Assembly: GCA_900770165.1 (NCBI GenBank) | Contig: CAAGJJ010000040.1 | Coordinates: forward strand, 1-23,191 | Direction of reading: 5' to 3' | Origin: Clostridia bacterium | Lineage (GTDB): Bacteria; Bacillota; Clostridia; Oscillospirales; Acutalibacteraceae | Length of the DNA stretch: 23,191 nt | Shown: in pieces, positions 13,834 through 21,994 of the stretch | Position numbering within the stretch: the first letter of the stretch is position 1 | Layout of the letters: every line of letters starts with the position of its first letter | The notes under the pieces: model-generated | The model's input: the letters and a program-made list of their open reading frames with translations, nothing else | Databases searched by the model: none | What the model was told of the DNA's origin: nothing | Translations under genes and position numbers: made by a program

Positions 13834-16449
13834 ATGAAAAATATGCAAGAAAATGATGAGATATTAATTGATAATGTTTCAGCATTAGAAGCAAAATTGG
13901 AAGAAATACGTGAAGCTCAGAAAATTTTTGCTACATTTAGTCAAGATCAAGTTGATAAGATCTTTTTTGAAGCTGCAATAGCTGCCAATAAAGAAAGGAT
14001 CCCTCTTGCAAAAATGGCAGTAGAAGAAACGGGTATGGGTGTTGTAGAAGATAAGGTTATAAAAAATCATTATGCTTCTGAGTATATTTATAATGCATAT
14101 AAAAATACAAAAACATGTGGTGTAATTGAGGAAGACAAAGCATATGGTATTAAAAAAATTGCAGAACCAATAGGAGTTATTGCAGCGGTAATTCCAACAA
14201 CTAATCCAACGTCGACTGCAATTTTTAAAACACTTTTAGCATTGAAAACAAGAAACGGAATAATTATTAGTCCTCACCCAAGAGCTAAAAAAAGCACTAT
14301 CGCTGCTGCAAAAATAGTTTTGGATGCTGCTGTTAAAGCTGGTGCTCCTAAGGGAATAATTTCATGGATTGATGTGCCTTCTCTAGAATTAACAAATACA
14401 GTTATGAAAGAAGCGGATATAATTCTTGCAACAGGTGGACCAGGAATGGTTAAAGCTGCGTATTCAAGCGGTAAACCTGCAATAGGAGTTGGAGCTGGTA
14501 ATACACCTGCTATAATTGATGACACTGCTGATATTTTGCTTGCAGTAAGTTCAATAATTCACTCAAAAACTTTTGATAATGGCATGATTTGTGCGTCGGA
14601 GCAGTCTGTTATAGTGCTTGATAAAATTTACGATCAAGTTAAAAATGAATTTACTAACAGAGGTTGTTATTTTTTAAGTGAGGAAGAAACTGAGAAAGTA
14701 AGAAAAACAATAATTATAAATGGTTCTTTAAATGCTAAGATTGTTGGTCAGTCTGCTTACAAAATTGCTGAATTATCTGGAGTAGAGGTTCCAACAACGA
14801 CAAAAATTCTTATTGGAGAAGTAGAAAGCGTAGAACTTTCTGAAGAATTTGCACATGAGAAACTTTCTCCTGTACTTGCAATGTACAGAGCTTCTAGCTT
14901 TGAAGATGCATTAGATAAAGCTGAGCAACTTATTGCTGATGGTGGATATGGCCATACATCATCTGTATATTTAGATGCGGTTAATGAAAAAGAAAAATTG
15001 AATGATTTTTCTTCTAGAATGAAAACTTGTAGAGTACTAGTAAATACACCTTCTTCACATGGAGGCATTGGTGATCTTTATAATTTTAAATTGGCTCCAT
15101 CTTTAACACTTGGATGTGGATCTTGGGGAGGCAATTCAGTCTCTGAAAATGTAGGCGTTAAACATTTAATAAATATAAAAACAGTTGCCGAGAGGAGAGA
15201 AAATATGCTTTGGTTTAGGGCTCCACAAAAAGTATATATAAAGAAAGGTTGTTTACCTGTAGCATTAAGTGAACTTAAATCTGTTCTTAATAAAAAGAAA
15301 GCATTTATAGTAACCGACTCATTCTTATATAATAATGGTTATACAAAACCAATTACAGATAAATTAGATGAAATGGGAATTCAACATACAACATTTTTCG
15401 ATGTTGCTCCAGACCCATCTCTTGCTTGTGCAAAAGAAGGTGCCGCAGCAATGGATGCCTTTAAACCTGACTGTATAATTGCAGTAGGTGGTGGTTCTGC
15501 TATGGATGCAGCAAAAATTATGTGGGTAATGTATGAACATCCTGAAGTTGATTTTATGGATATGGCTATGAGATTCATAGATATACGTAAAAGAATTTAT
15601 ACTTTCCCTAAAATGGGAGAAAAAGCCTACTTTATTGCTGTTCCAACATCTGCTGGTACAGGTTCAGAAGTTACACCTTTTGCTGTTATTACAGATCAAG
15701 ATACAGGTGTAAAATATCCACTTGCTGACTATGAATTAATGCCTAATATGGCTATTGTAGATGCTGACATGATGATGAATGCTCCTAAAGGATTAACAGC
15801 TGCATCTGGTATAGATGCTGTTACACATTCATTGGAAGCTTATGCAGCAATGCTTGCAACAGATTATACAGATGGCCTTGCTCTTCGTTCTTTAAAAATG
15901 ATATTTGAATATTTGCCAAGAGCTTATGATAATGGACCTAACGACCCGGTTGCTCGTGAAAAAATGGCAAATGCTGCAACAATGGCAGGTATGGCATTTG
16001 CAAATGCTTTCTTAGGTGTTTGTCACTCTATGGCACATAAATTAGGAGCTTTCCACCACTTACCTCATGGTATTGCAAATGCACTTATGATTGAGGAAGT
16101 ATTAAGATTTAATGCTTCAGAAACTCCTTCTAAAATGGGAACATTTTCACAATATGATCATCCGCATACTTTAGCTAGATATGCAGAAGTTGCTGATTAT
16201 CTTGGCTTAAAAGGCAATAGCGATGCTGAAAAACTAGAAAGTTTAATTAATGCAGTGAATGAATTAAAAGAAAGAATTGGCATTAAAAAAACAATTAAAG
16301 ATTATGGTATAGATGAAAAAGACTTTTTAGATCGTCTTGATGATATGGTTGAGCAAGCATTTGATGATCAGTGTACAGGAGCAAACCCAAGATATCCTCT
16401 TATGAGTGAAATAAAACAGATGTATTTGAAGGCCTATTACGGTAATTAA
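13834..16449 (+). CDS. adhE: Bifunctional acetaldehyde-CoA/alcohol dehydrogenase AdhE
   Basis: This 871-residue enzyme turns acetyl-CoA into ethanol in two NADH-consuming steps. The N-terminal aldehyde dehydrogenase half (about residues 15-440) carries IPTTNPTSTAIFK, the loop GVGAGNTPAII and the catalytic Cys253 in DNGMICASEQ. The C-terminal iron-dependent alcohol dehydrogenase half (about 455-871) has GGGSAMDAAKIMW, PTSAGTGSEVTPFAV and the metal-binding histidines in CHSMAHKLGAFHHLPHG (about 730-746). Length is typical and no domain is broken. It is expected to form spirosome filaments, as the family does. First gene of the operon, 13 nt from the kinase gene. Confidence 0.97.
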   Translation: MKNMQENDEILIDNVSALEAKLEEIREAQKIFATFSQDQVDKIFFEAAIAANKERIPLAKMAVEETGMGVVEDKVIKNHYASEYIYNAYKNTKTCGVIEEDKAYGIKKIAEPIGVIAAVIPTTNPTSTAIFKTLLALKTRNGIIISPHPRAKKSTIAAAKIVLDAAVKAGAPKGIISWIDVPSLELTNTVMKEADIILATGGPGMVKAAYSSGKPAIGVGAGNTPAIIDDTADILLAVSSIIHSKTFDNGMICASEQSVIVLDKIYDQVKNEFTNRGCYFLSEEETEKVRKTIIINGSLNAKIVGQSAYKIAELSGVEVPTTTKILIGEVESVELSEEFAHEKLSPVLAMYRASSFEDALDKAEQLIADGGYGHTSSVYLDAVNEKEKLNDFSSRMKTCRVLVNTPSSHGGIGDLYNFKLAPSLTLGCGSWGGNSVSENVGVKHLINIKTVAERRENMLWFRAPQKVYIKKGCLPVALSELKSVLNKKKAFIVTDSFLYNNGYTKPITDKLDEMGIQHTTFFDVAPDPSLACAKEGAAAMDAFKPDCIIAVGGGSAMDAAKIMWVMYEHPEVDFMDMAMRFIDIRKRIYTFPKMGEKAYFIAVPTSAGTGSEVTPFAVITDQDTGVKYPLADYELMPNMAIVDADMMMNAPKGLTAASGIDAVTHSLEAYAAMLATDYTDGLALRSLKMIFEYLPRAYDNGPNDPVAREKMANAATMAGMAFANAFLGVCHSMAHKLGAFHHLPHGIANALMIEEVLRFNASETPSKMGTFSQYDHPHTLARYAEVADYLGLKGNSDAEKLESLINAVNELKERIGIKKTIKDYGIDEKDFLDRLDDMVEQAFDDQCTGANPRYPLMSEIKQMYLKAYYGN

Positions 16450-16462
16450 GGAGGAAGTTATA

Positions 16463-17212
16463 ATGAAACTTGATAGAATAATTGCAGTGAGGACATCGAA
16501 AACCGTCTATAGAGATGGAGATAAGGCGATAAAACTATTTGATGAAGGTTATTCAAAATCTGATATATTAAATGAAGCTTTAAATCAAGCCCGTGTTGAA
16601 GAAACAGAACTAAATATACCAAAAATAATTGAAGTTACTAGAATAGATAATAAGTGGGCAATTGTTTCTGAGTATATTGAAGGAAAAACATTAGCACAGC
16701 TAATGCAAGAAAATCCTAATAAATATGATGAGTATTTAGAAAAATTTGTAGATATACAAATGGAAATTCATTCAAAGAAAGCACCACTCCTTAATAAATT
16801 AAAAGATAAGATGAATCGAAAAATATCTGAGGCAGATTTAGATGCTACCACACGATATGACCTTCATACAAGGTTAGAAGGCATGCCAAAACATAACAAG
16901 GTTTGCCATGGAGATTTTAACCCAAGCAATATTATAATAAAGGATGATGGAACTCCATTTATTTTAGACTGGTCTCATGCAACTCAAGGTAATGCTTCTG
17001 CTGATGTTGCTAGAACATATCTATTATTCTATCTTGAAGGAAATATTGATGGCGCGAATAAATATTTAGATTTATTCTGTAAAAAAAGCGATACTGCAAA
17101 ACAATATATACAAAAATGGCTTCCAATTGTTGCTGCATCACAATCTGTTAAAGGTAAACCTGAAGAACGTGAGTTTTTATTGAATTGGGTTAATGTAGTT
17201 GATTACGAATAA
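16463..17212 (+). CDS. APH-fold phosphotransferase (kinase)
   Basis: This 249-residue protein has the aminoglycoside phosphotransferase/choline kinase fold. The ATP-binding Lys is in DKAIKLFDEG (about Lys23-28), the hinge is VSEYIEGKTLAQL, the catalytic loop is CHGDFNPSNIII (about residues 149-160, catalytic Asp in HGD) and the metal-binding motif is FILDWSHA. It resembles the clostridial group annotated as TIGR02172 phosphotransferases, whose substrates are unknown. Strong GGAGG precedes the ATG. It is between adhE and hfsA, with short gaps on both sides, so co-transcription is likely. Whether it phosphorylates a small molecule or a protein cannot be told. Confidence 0.82.
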   Translation: MKLDRIIAVRTSKTVYRDGDKAIKLFDEGYSKSDILNEALNQARVEETELNIPKIIEVTRIDNKWAIVSEYIEGKTLAQLMQENPNKYDEYLEKFVDIQMEIHSKKAPLLNKLKDKMNRKISEADLDATTRYDLHTRLEGMPKHNKVCHGDFNPSNIIIKDDGTPFILDWSHATQGNASADVARTYLLFYLEGNIDGANKYLDLFCKKSDTAKQYIQKWLPIVAASQSVKGKPEEREFLLNWVNVVDYE

Positions 17213-17235
17213 AAATAGGGTAGGAGGACCATAAA

Positions 17236-17475
17236 ATGAAAATTACAGTATGTATTGGAAGTTCTTGCCATTTAAAGGGATCCAGACAAGTTGTTGAGGA
17301 ATTACAGTATTTAATATCTAAAAATAACCTAAAAGATAAAATTGATTTATGTGGTACTTTTTGTATGGGAAATTGCCAAAATGGTGTATGTGTAACAATA
17401 GATGATACTCATTTTTCATTAACTCCAGATACTACAAAGTCATTCTTTGAAAATGAAGTGCTAAAACGATTTTAG
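17236..17475 (+). CDS. hfsA: Thioredoxin-like [2Fe-2S] ferredoxin (HfsA-like)
   Basis: This 79-residue protein is a short member of the NuoE/HydC-type thioredoxin-like [2Fe-2S] ferredoxins. Ligand spacing is C-x4-C (Cys6, Cys11 in CIGSSCHLKGS) and C-x3-C (Cys43, Cys47 in FCMGNCQNGVC); Cys39 and Cys52 are extra. It lacks the helical N-terminal domain of NuoE. It likely carries single electrons to or from the hydrogenases encoded next to it. GGAGG precedes the ATG. The symbol is by analogy with the Thermoanaerobacterium hfs cluster, judged by order and domain content. Confidence 0.82.
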   Translation: MKITVCIGSSCHLKGSRQVVEELQYLISKNNLKDKIDLCGTFCMGNCQNGVCVTIDDTHFSLTPDTTKSFFENEVLKRF

Positions 17476-17488
17476 CTAGATGACAACT

Positions 17489-17518
17489 ATAAAGTGGAGT
17501 TTAATAGATCCACTTTAT
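17489..17518 (+). other. Intercistronic hairpin between hfsA and hfsB
   Basis: ATAAAGTGGA (17489-17498) pairs perfectly with TCCACTTTAT (17509-17518) around a 10-nt loop. No T-run follows, so it is probably not a terminator; it may stabilise or separate parts of the operon mRNA. A TATAAT at 17525-17530 lacks a convincing -35. Confidence 0.6.
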
Positions 17519-17553
17519 ATGGTTTATAATACGTAATTGAGAGGGGATAAGCA

Positions 17554-19230
17554 ATGAGAGAGTTCTTGAAATTAAAGAAATCTAATTGCAAAAACTGTTA
17601 TAAATGTATTAGAAATTGTCCTGTAAAATCAATAAAATTCTCATCAAATCAAGCACATATTGTACCAAATGAGTGCATTTTATGTGGACAATGTTTCGTT
17701 GTTTGCCCACAAAATGCTAAAGAAATTATTGATGACACCAATAAAGCTAAAGCTTTATTAAAGGAAGATTTTCCAGTTATTGCAAGCATTGCCCCATCTT
17801 TTATTGCAAATTATAATGGTGCAGGTATAAATTCTATTCGGGAAGCACTAAAAAAATTAGGATTTTATGATGCTGAAGAGACTGCGATTGGTGCAACAAT
17901 AGTAAAAAAAGAGTATGAAAATATACTTAAAAATAAAAGAAAAGATATTGTAATATCATCATGTTGCCACTCTATTAATCTCTTAATTCAAAAATATTTT
18001 CCTTCATCCATCAAATATCTTGCAAATATAGTTTCACCTATGCAGGCACATTGCTTAGACATAAAATCAAGGTACCCTAATGCGAAAACAGTATTTATTG
18101 GTCCATGCCTTTCAAAAAAGGATGAAGCTGAAAGATATAACGGAGCGGTTGATTGTGTTTTAACTTTTGAAGAGTTAACTAATTGGTTAGATTCAGAAAA
18201 TATTAAAATTGAATCTCAGAGAGATATAACAGAAAAAAGCCGTGCAAGACTTTTTCCTACTACTGGTGGAATTTTAAAGACGATGTATTGCGATCAAGAC
18301 GATTATAGTTATATCGCAGTTGATGGAGTTGAAAATTGTATTGAGGCTCTTAAAGATATTGAATCTGGCAATATTTCGCACTGCTTTATAGAAATGTCTG
18401 CTTGTAACGGAAGCTGTATTGGCGGACCTGTTATGGAAAAGTTTCATAATTCTCCTATACGTGATTATCAACAGGTTAATTCTTATGCTGGTAAACTTGA
18501 TTTTGAAGTAGAATTTGCTAATAGTAATCTTATAAAAAAAGAGTATACATATATAGGAAATAATAAAAAATTTCCAGGTAATATTGAAATTGAAGCTATA
18601 TTAAAACAAATGGGCAAAACTAAACCTGAACATGAGTTGAATTGTGGTTCATGCGGTTATAATACATGCCGCGAAAAAGCTATAGCTGTATATCAGGGCA
18701 AAGCTGATTTATCTATGTGTCTTCCATTTTTAAAGGAAAAGGCAGAAAGCTTTTCAGATAATATAATAAGAAACACGCAAAATGGAATTATTGTTCTTAA
18801 TGAAGATTTGGAAGTTCAACAAATAAACCGTGCTGCTCTTAAAATTATGAATATCAAAAATGAATCTGATGTACTTGGAGACCAAGTGGTTAGAATACTT
18901 GATCCTAAAATATTTATGGATGTTAGGAATAGTGGGATTAGTATTTTTGATAAAAAGATGTATTTAGCCGAGTATAATAAATATGTTGAAGAAACTATAA
19001 GTTACGATAAAGATTATCATATAATTATTTGTATTATGAGGGATATAACTGATGAAGAAATAGGGCGAGAGAAAAAGGAAAAAATTAGCCAAAAGACAAT
19101 TGAAATTGCTGATAAGGTTGTTGACAAACAAATGAGAGTTGTTCAAGAAATCGCGTCTCTGTTAGGAGAAACAGCCGCTGAGACAAAAATTGCTCTTACA
19201 AAACTTAAGGAGTCGATTATTGATGAATGA
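17554..19230 (+). CDS. hfsB: [FeFe] hydrogenase with Fes and PAS domains (sensory type, HfsB-like)
   Basis: This 558-residue protein is built as: two [4Fe-4S] ferredoxin motifs (Cys12/15/18/22 and Cys41/44/47/51); an H-cluster domain with motifs SSCCHS (Cys137, Cys138), IGPCLSKKDE (Cys185) and SACNGSCIGGP (Cys284, Cys288); a Fes-type [4Fe-4S] motif CGSCGYNTC (Cys364/367/372 plus Cys389); a PAS domain (about 400-500); and a charged helical tail. All four H-cluster ligands are present. The layout is that of group C hydrogenases, the phosphatase-linked putative sensors. The first motif has His where the usual catalytic enzymes have Pro. It overlaps the phosphatase gene by 8 nt. GAGGGG precedes the ATG. 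Confidence 0.9.
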   Translation: MREFLKLKKSNCKNCYKCIRNCPVKSIKFSSNQAHIVPNECILCGQCFVVCPQNAKEIIDDTNKAKALLKEDFPVIASIAPSFIANYNGAGINSIREALKKLGFYDAEETAIGATIVKKEYENILKNKRKDIVISSCCHSINLLIQKYFPSSIKYLANIVSPMQAHCLDIKSRYPNAKTVFIGPCLSKKDEAERYNGAVDCVLTFEELTNWLDSENIKIESQRDITEKSRARLFPTTGGILKTMYCDQDDYSYIAVDGVENCIEALKDIESGNISHCFIEMSACNGSCIGGPVMEKFHNSPIRDYQQVNSYAGKLDFEVEFANSNLIKKEYTYIGNNKKFPGNIEIEAILKQMGKTKPEHELNCGSCGYNTCREKAIAVYQGKADLSMCLPFLKEKAESFSDNIIRNTQNGIIVLNEDLEVQQINRAALKIMNIKNESDVLGDQVVRILDPKIFMDVRNSGISIFDKKMYLAEYNKYVEETISYDKDYHIIICIMRDITDEEIGREKKEKISQKTIEIADKVVDKQMRVVQEIASLLGETAAETKIALTKLKESIIDE

Positions 19231-20395
19231 TCTTTGTACAGATATAGGCTATCAGAGTTTAAATAAATATGGTGAGCAACTCTGTGGAGATCATATAGAT
19301 ATAGTCAAGCCAAATGAAGATTCAATTGTTATTGTTCTAGCAGATGGACTTGGAAGCGGCGTGAAAGCAAATATACTTTCAACCTTAACATCTAAAATAA
19401 TTTCAACTATGATGGCAGAAGAAATGAAAATAGAGGATTGTGTTTCTGCAATTGCTGCTACTCTTCCAGTTTGCTCTGAAAGAAATGTGGCATATTCAAC
19501 GTTTACAATAATAAAAATTGTAAATAATGAAACAGCTGAGATCATACAGTATGATAATCCGTTTGTTATATTCTTAAGGGATGGGAAAAATTATGAGCTA
19601 CCATCTACAATTATGAATATAGGTGAAAAGAAGATTTATAAATCTGAAATTGCCTTAAAGGAAAATGATATTTTTATTACTACAAGCGATGGAGCTATAC
19701 ATGCTGGAGTTGGAATGTCACTTAATTTTGGTTGGCAAAGAGAAGATATTATTTCTTTTATGGAAACGTTTTATGAAGTTGGCTTTACAGCTAAAACACT
19801 TACAACTATACTGTTGAATGAATGTAATAAGCTTTATGGTGGAAAACCTGGAGATGATACAACAGTATGTACAATAAGAATTAGAAAACGTAATCCTGTA
19901 AACTTATTAATAGGACCTCCGTCTAATAGAGATGATTGTTCTAAAATGATGTCTTTATTTTTTTCAAAAGAAGGAAAACACATTATATGTGGAGGAACTA
20001 CATCATCTATTGCTGCTGATTTTTTAAAGAAACCACTTGTTCCAGACCTTAGTTTTCCAGATCCTGATATTCCACCAACTGCTTCAATTGAAGGCGTAGA
20101 TTTGGTAACGGAAGGTGTTATAACCATAAATAAGGTTTTAAATTATGCACAGGATTATTTAATGGACAATGAATCTTATTCACAATGGTGTTATAAAAAA
20201 GATGGTGCTTCAAAAATTGCAAGATTACTGTTTGAAGAAGCAACAGATATTAACTTTTTTGTAGGAAGAGCTGTAAATCCTGCTCATCAAAATCCAGATC
20301 TACCAATTAATTTTAATATAAAAATGCGATTAATAGATGAGCTTGCTGAATGTTTAAAGAAGATTGGTAAACGTATAAAGGTTAGTTATTTTTAA
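19223..20395 (+). CDS. hfsC: SpoIIE/PP2C-type protein phosphatase (HfsC-like)
   Basis: This 390-residue protein is a PPM-family serine/threonine phosphatase of the SpoIIE type. Metal-binding aspartates are visible in VLADGLGSG (Asp41), TTSDGAIHAG (Asp156) and KPGDDTTVC (Asp211/212). Residues from about 225 on form an extra domain of unknown role (GPPSNRDDC, CGGTTSSIAADFL, VDLVTEGVITINKV). The ATG at 19223, inside the end of hfsB, is chosen over an in-frame upstream TTG because AAGGAG (19207-19212) is placed for it. The overlap with hfsB implies coupled translation and a shared function; target proteins are not known. Confidence 0.87.
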   Translation: MNDLCTDIGYQSLNKYGEQLCGDHIDIVKPNEDSIVIVLADGLGSGVKANILSTLTSKIISTMMAEEMKIEDCVSAIAATLPVCSERNVAYSTFTIIKIVNNETAEIIQYDNPFVIFLRDGKNYELPSTIMNIGEKKIYKSEIALKENDIFITTSDGAIHAGVGMSLNFGWQREDIISFMETFYEVGFTAKTLTTILLNECNKLYGGKPGDDTTVCTIRIRKRNPVNLLIGPPSNRDDCSKMMSLFFSKEGKHIICGGTTSSIAADFLKKPLVPDLSFPDPDIPPTASIEGVDLVTEGVITINKVLNYAQDYLMDNESYSQWCYKKDGASKIARLLFEEATDINFFVGRAVNPAHQNPDLPINFNIKMRLIDELAECLKKIGKRIKVSYF

Positions 20396-20409
20396 AGAAA
20401 GGCAGAGTT

Positions 20410-21846
20410 ATGAGAAAATTTGATACAAAGGTACAGAATTTAAAATATAAGGTGCTTAGAGAAGTAGCAAGACAAGCATTTAAAGGTGAACTTTTAGAAA
20501 AAGTTACAGATATACCTAAAATGATTGTGCCAGGCTCTGAACCTACAATGAGATGTTGTGTATATAAGGAACGCGCAATTCTTACAGAGCGTGTAAAAAT
20601 AGCAATGGGTGGTAATTCAAGTAATCCTAATGTTATTGAGGTAATAGATATAGCATGTGATGAGTGTCCTATTGGTGGATATGAAGTAACAAATGCATGT
20701 AGAGGATGTATTGCACACCGTTGTGAAGATGTTTGCAGATTTGGAGCAATTTCTTTTGACCATAATCAAAAAGCTCATATAGATAAAAATAAATGTGTAG
20801 GGTGTGGCCGTTGTTCAAAGGTATGCCCATATAGTGCTATAACCAATAATAAAAGACCATGTGAAAATTCTTGTAAAATAAAAGCTATATCGATGAGCAA
20901 AACAAAGGTTGCATCAATTGATAATAACAAATGTATTTCTTGTGGCGCATGTGTATATCAGTGCCCATTTGGTGCAATTATGGATAAGTCTTTTATTCTT
21001 AATGTAATTGATTTAATTAAAAAGAGTAATAATAATAAAAAGTATAAAGTATATGCTGTTGTTGCACCATCAATATCTAGTCAATTTACTTATGCAAAAT
21101 TGGGACAAGTTGTAAGCGGAATTAAAAAATTAGGATTTTTCCATGTTGTGGAGGCCGCTTTAGGCGCAGATATGGTTGCGTATGCAGAATCAAAAGAGTT
21201 GAGTGAAAAAGGATTTTTGACAAGCTCGTGCTGCCCTGCTTTTGTAGAATATATAGAAAAACAGTTTCCTGAACTTTCTAAACATGTTTCGCACAATCTT
21301 TCTCCAGCGGCAACTATTTCAAAGTATATAAAAGAAACTACGCCTGACGCTAAGGTTATATTTATTGGTCCATGCACTGCAAAGAAAATGGAATTTCAAA
21401 AAGAAGAAGTAAGGCCATACATAGATAGTGTTATAACATTTGAAGAATTACAAGCTTTATTTGATAGTCGTGATATAGATATTACAGAATTGGATGAAGA
21501 TGTACTTAATAATGCATCTTACTATGGAAGAATTTTTGCACGCAGTGGGGGATTAGCTGATGCAGTAAAACAGGGATTAAAGGAGCATAATCTTGAAAGT
21601 TTTGAATATAATCCTATATCTTGTGATGGAATAGAAGAATGCAGATCAGCTTTACTAAAAGCTTCTAAAAATATTTTACAGAATAATTTTATTGAAGGTA
21701 TGGTCTGCTCTGGAGGTTGCATAGGTGGTGCTGGTTGTCTAACTCATGGAGAGAAAAATAAAAAAGAAGTTGATAAGTACGGAAAGGAAGCTTTAGAAAA
21801 AACTATATCTGATGCAATAAATATATTAAATATTAATAATAACTAA
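20410..21846 (+). CDS. hfsD: [FeFe] hydrogenase, ferredoxin-linked (HfsD-like)
   Basis: This 478-residue protein has an unusual cysteine-rich N-terminus (Cys49/50, Cys83/86, Cys97/100/105/109), ferredoxin-like motifs CVGCGRCSKVCP (129-140) and CISCGACVYQCP (175-186), and an H-cluster domain with TSSCCPAF (Cys274, Cys275), IGPCTAKKMEF (Cys322) and MVCSGGCIGGAGC (Cys433, Cys437). The H-cluster ligands and the adjacent proton-transfer Cys274 are kept, so catalysis is expected. It resembles group B monomeric hydrogenases. It starts 14 nt after hfsC and is the last gene of the operon. It probably evolves H2 from reduced ferredoxin, but direction is not provable here. Confidence 0.88.
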   Translation: MRKFDTKVQNLKYKVLREVARQAFKGELLEKVTDIPKMIVPGSEPTMRCCVYKERAILTERVKIAMGGNSSNPNVIEVIDIACDECPIGGYEVTNACRGCIAHRCEDVCRFGAISFDHNQKAHIDKNKCVGCGRCSKVCPYSAITNNKRPCENSCKIKAISMSKTKVASIDNNKCISCGACVYQCPFGAIMDKSFILNVIDLIKKSNNNKKYKVYAVVAPSISSQFTYAKLGQVVSGIKKLGFFHVVEAALGADMVAYAESKELSEKGFLTSSCCPAFVEYIEKQFPELSKHVSHNLSPAATISKYIKETTPDAKVIFIGPCTAKKMEFQKEEVRPYIDSVITFEELQALFDSRDIDITELDEDVLNNASYYGRIFARSGGLADAVKQGLKEHNLESFEYNPISCDGIEECRSALLKASKNILQNNFIEGMVCSGGCIGGAGCLTHGEKNKKEVDKYGKEALEKTISDAINILNINNN

Positions 21847-21881
21847 TATATAAATTAATTAAAAAACATTTTATTTTATGC

Positions 21882-21917
21882 TAAGGTCCATGTATTTAAT
21901 GCATGGACTTATGTTTT
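21882..21917 (+). terminator. Probable terminator of the adhE-hfs operon
   Basis: GTCCATG (21886-21892) pairs with CATGGAC (21902-21908), extended by TAA/TTA around a bulged G, and is followed by TGTTTTAT, a modest T-run. Confidence 0.65.
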
Positions 21918-21971
21918 ATACCCCCAATTTATACGCTTAATATGTAGCTTAAAAAAGTTTAAGTGGGTATA
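21917..21971. repeat. Nested inverted repeat between convergent genes
   Basis: Outer stem TATACCC (21917-21923) with GGGTATA (21965-21971); inner stems CTTAA/TTAAG (21936-21940 with 21959-21963) and CTT/AAG. On the minus strand it would be the likely terminator of the hydrolase gene, though the T-run is poor. Confidence 0.45.
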
Positions 21972-21994
21972 TAGAATACGTTTAAGATGTTATA

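Noticed and set aside
19190..19222. Upstream TTG (19190) as start of the phosphatase
   Set aside because: No ribosome site suits it, while the ATG at 19223 has AAGGAG and the usual overlap with the hfsB stop codon.
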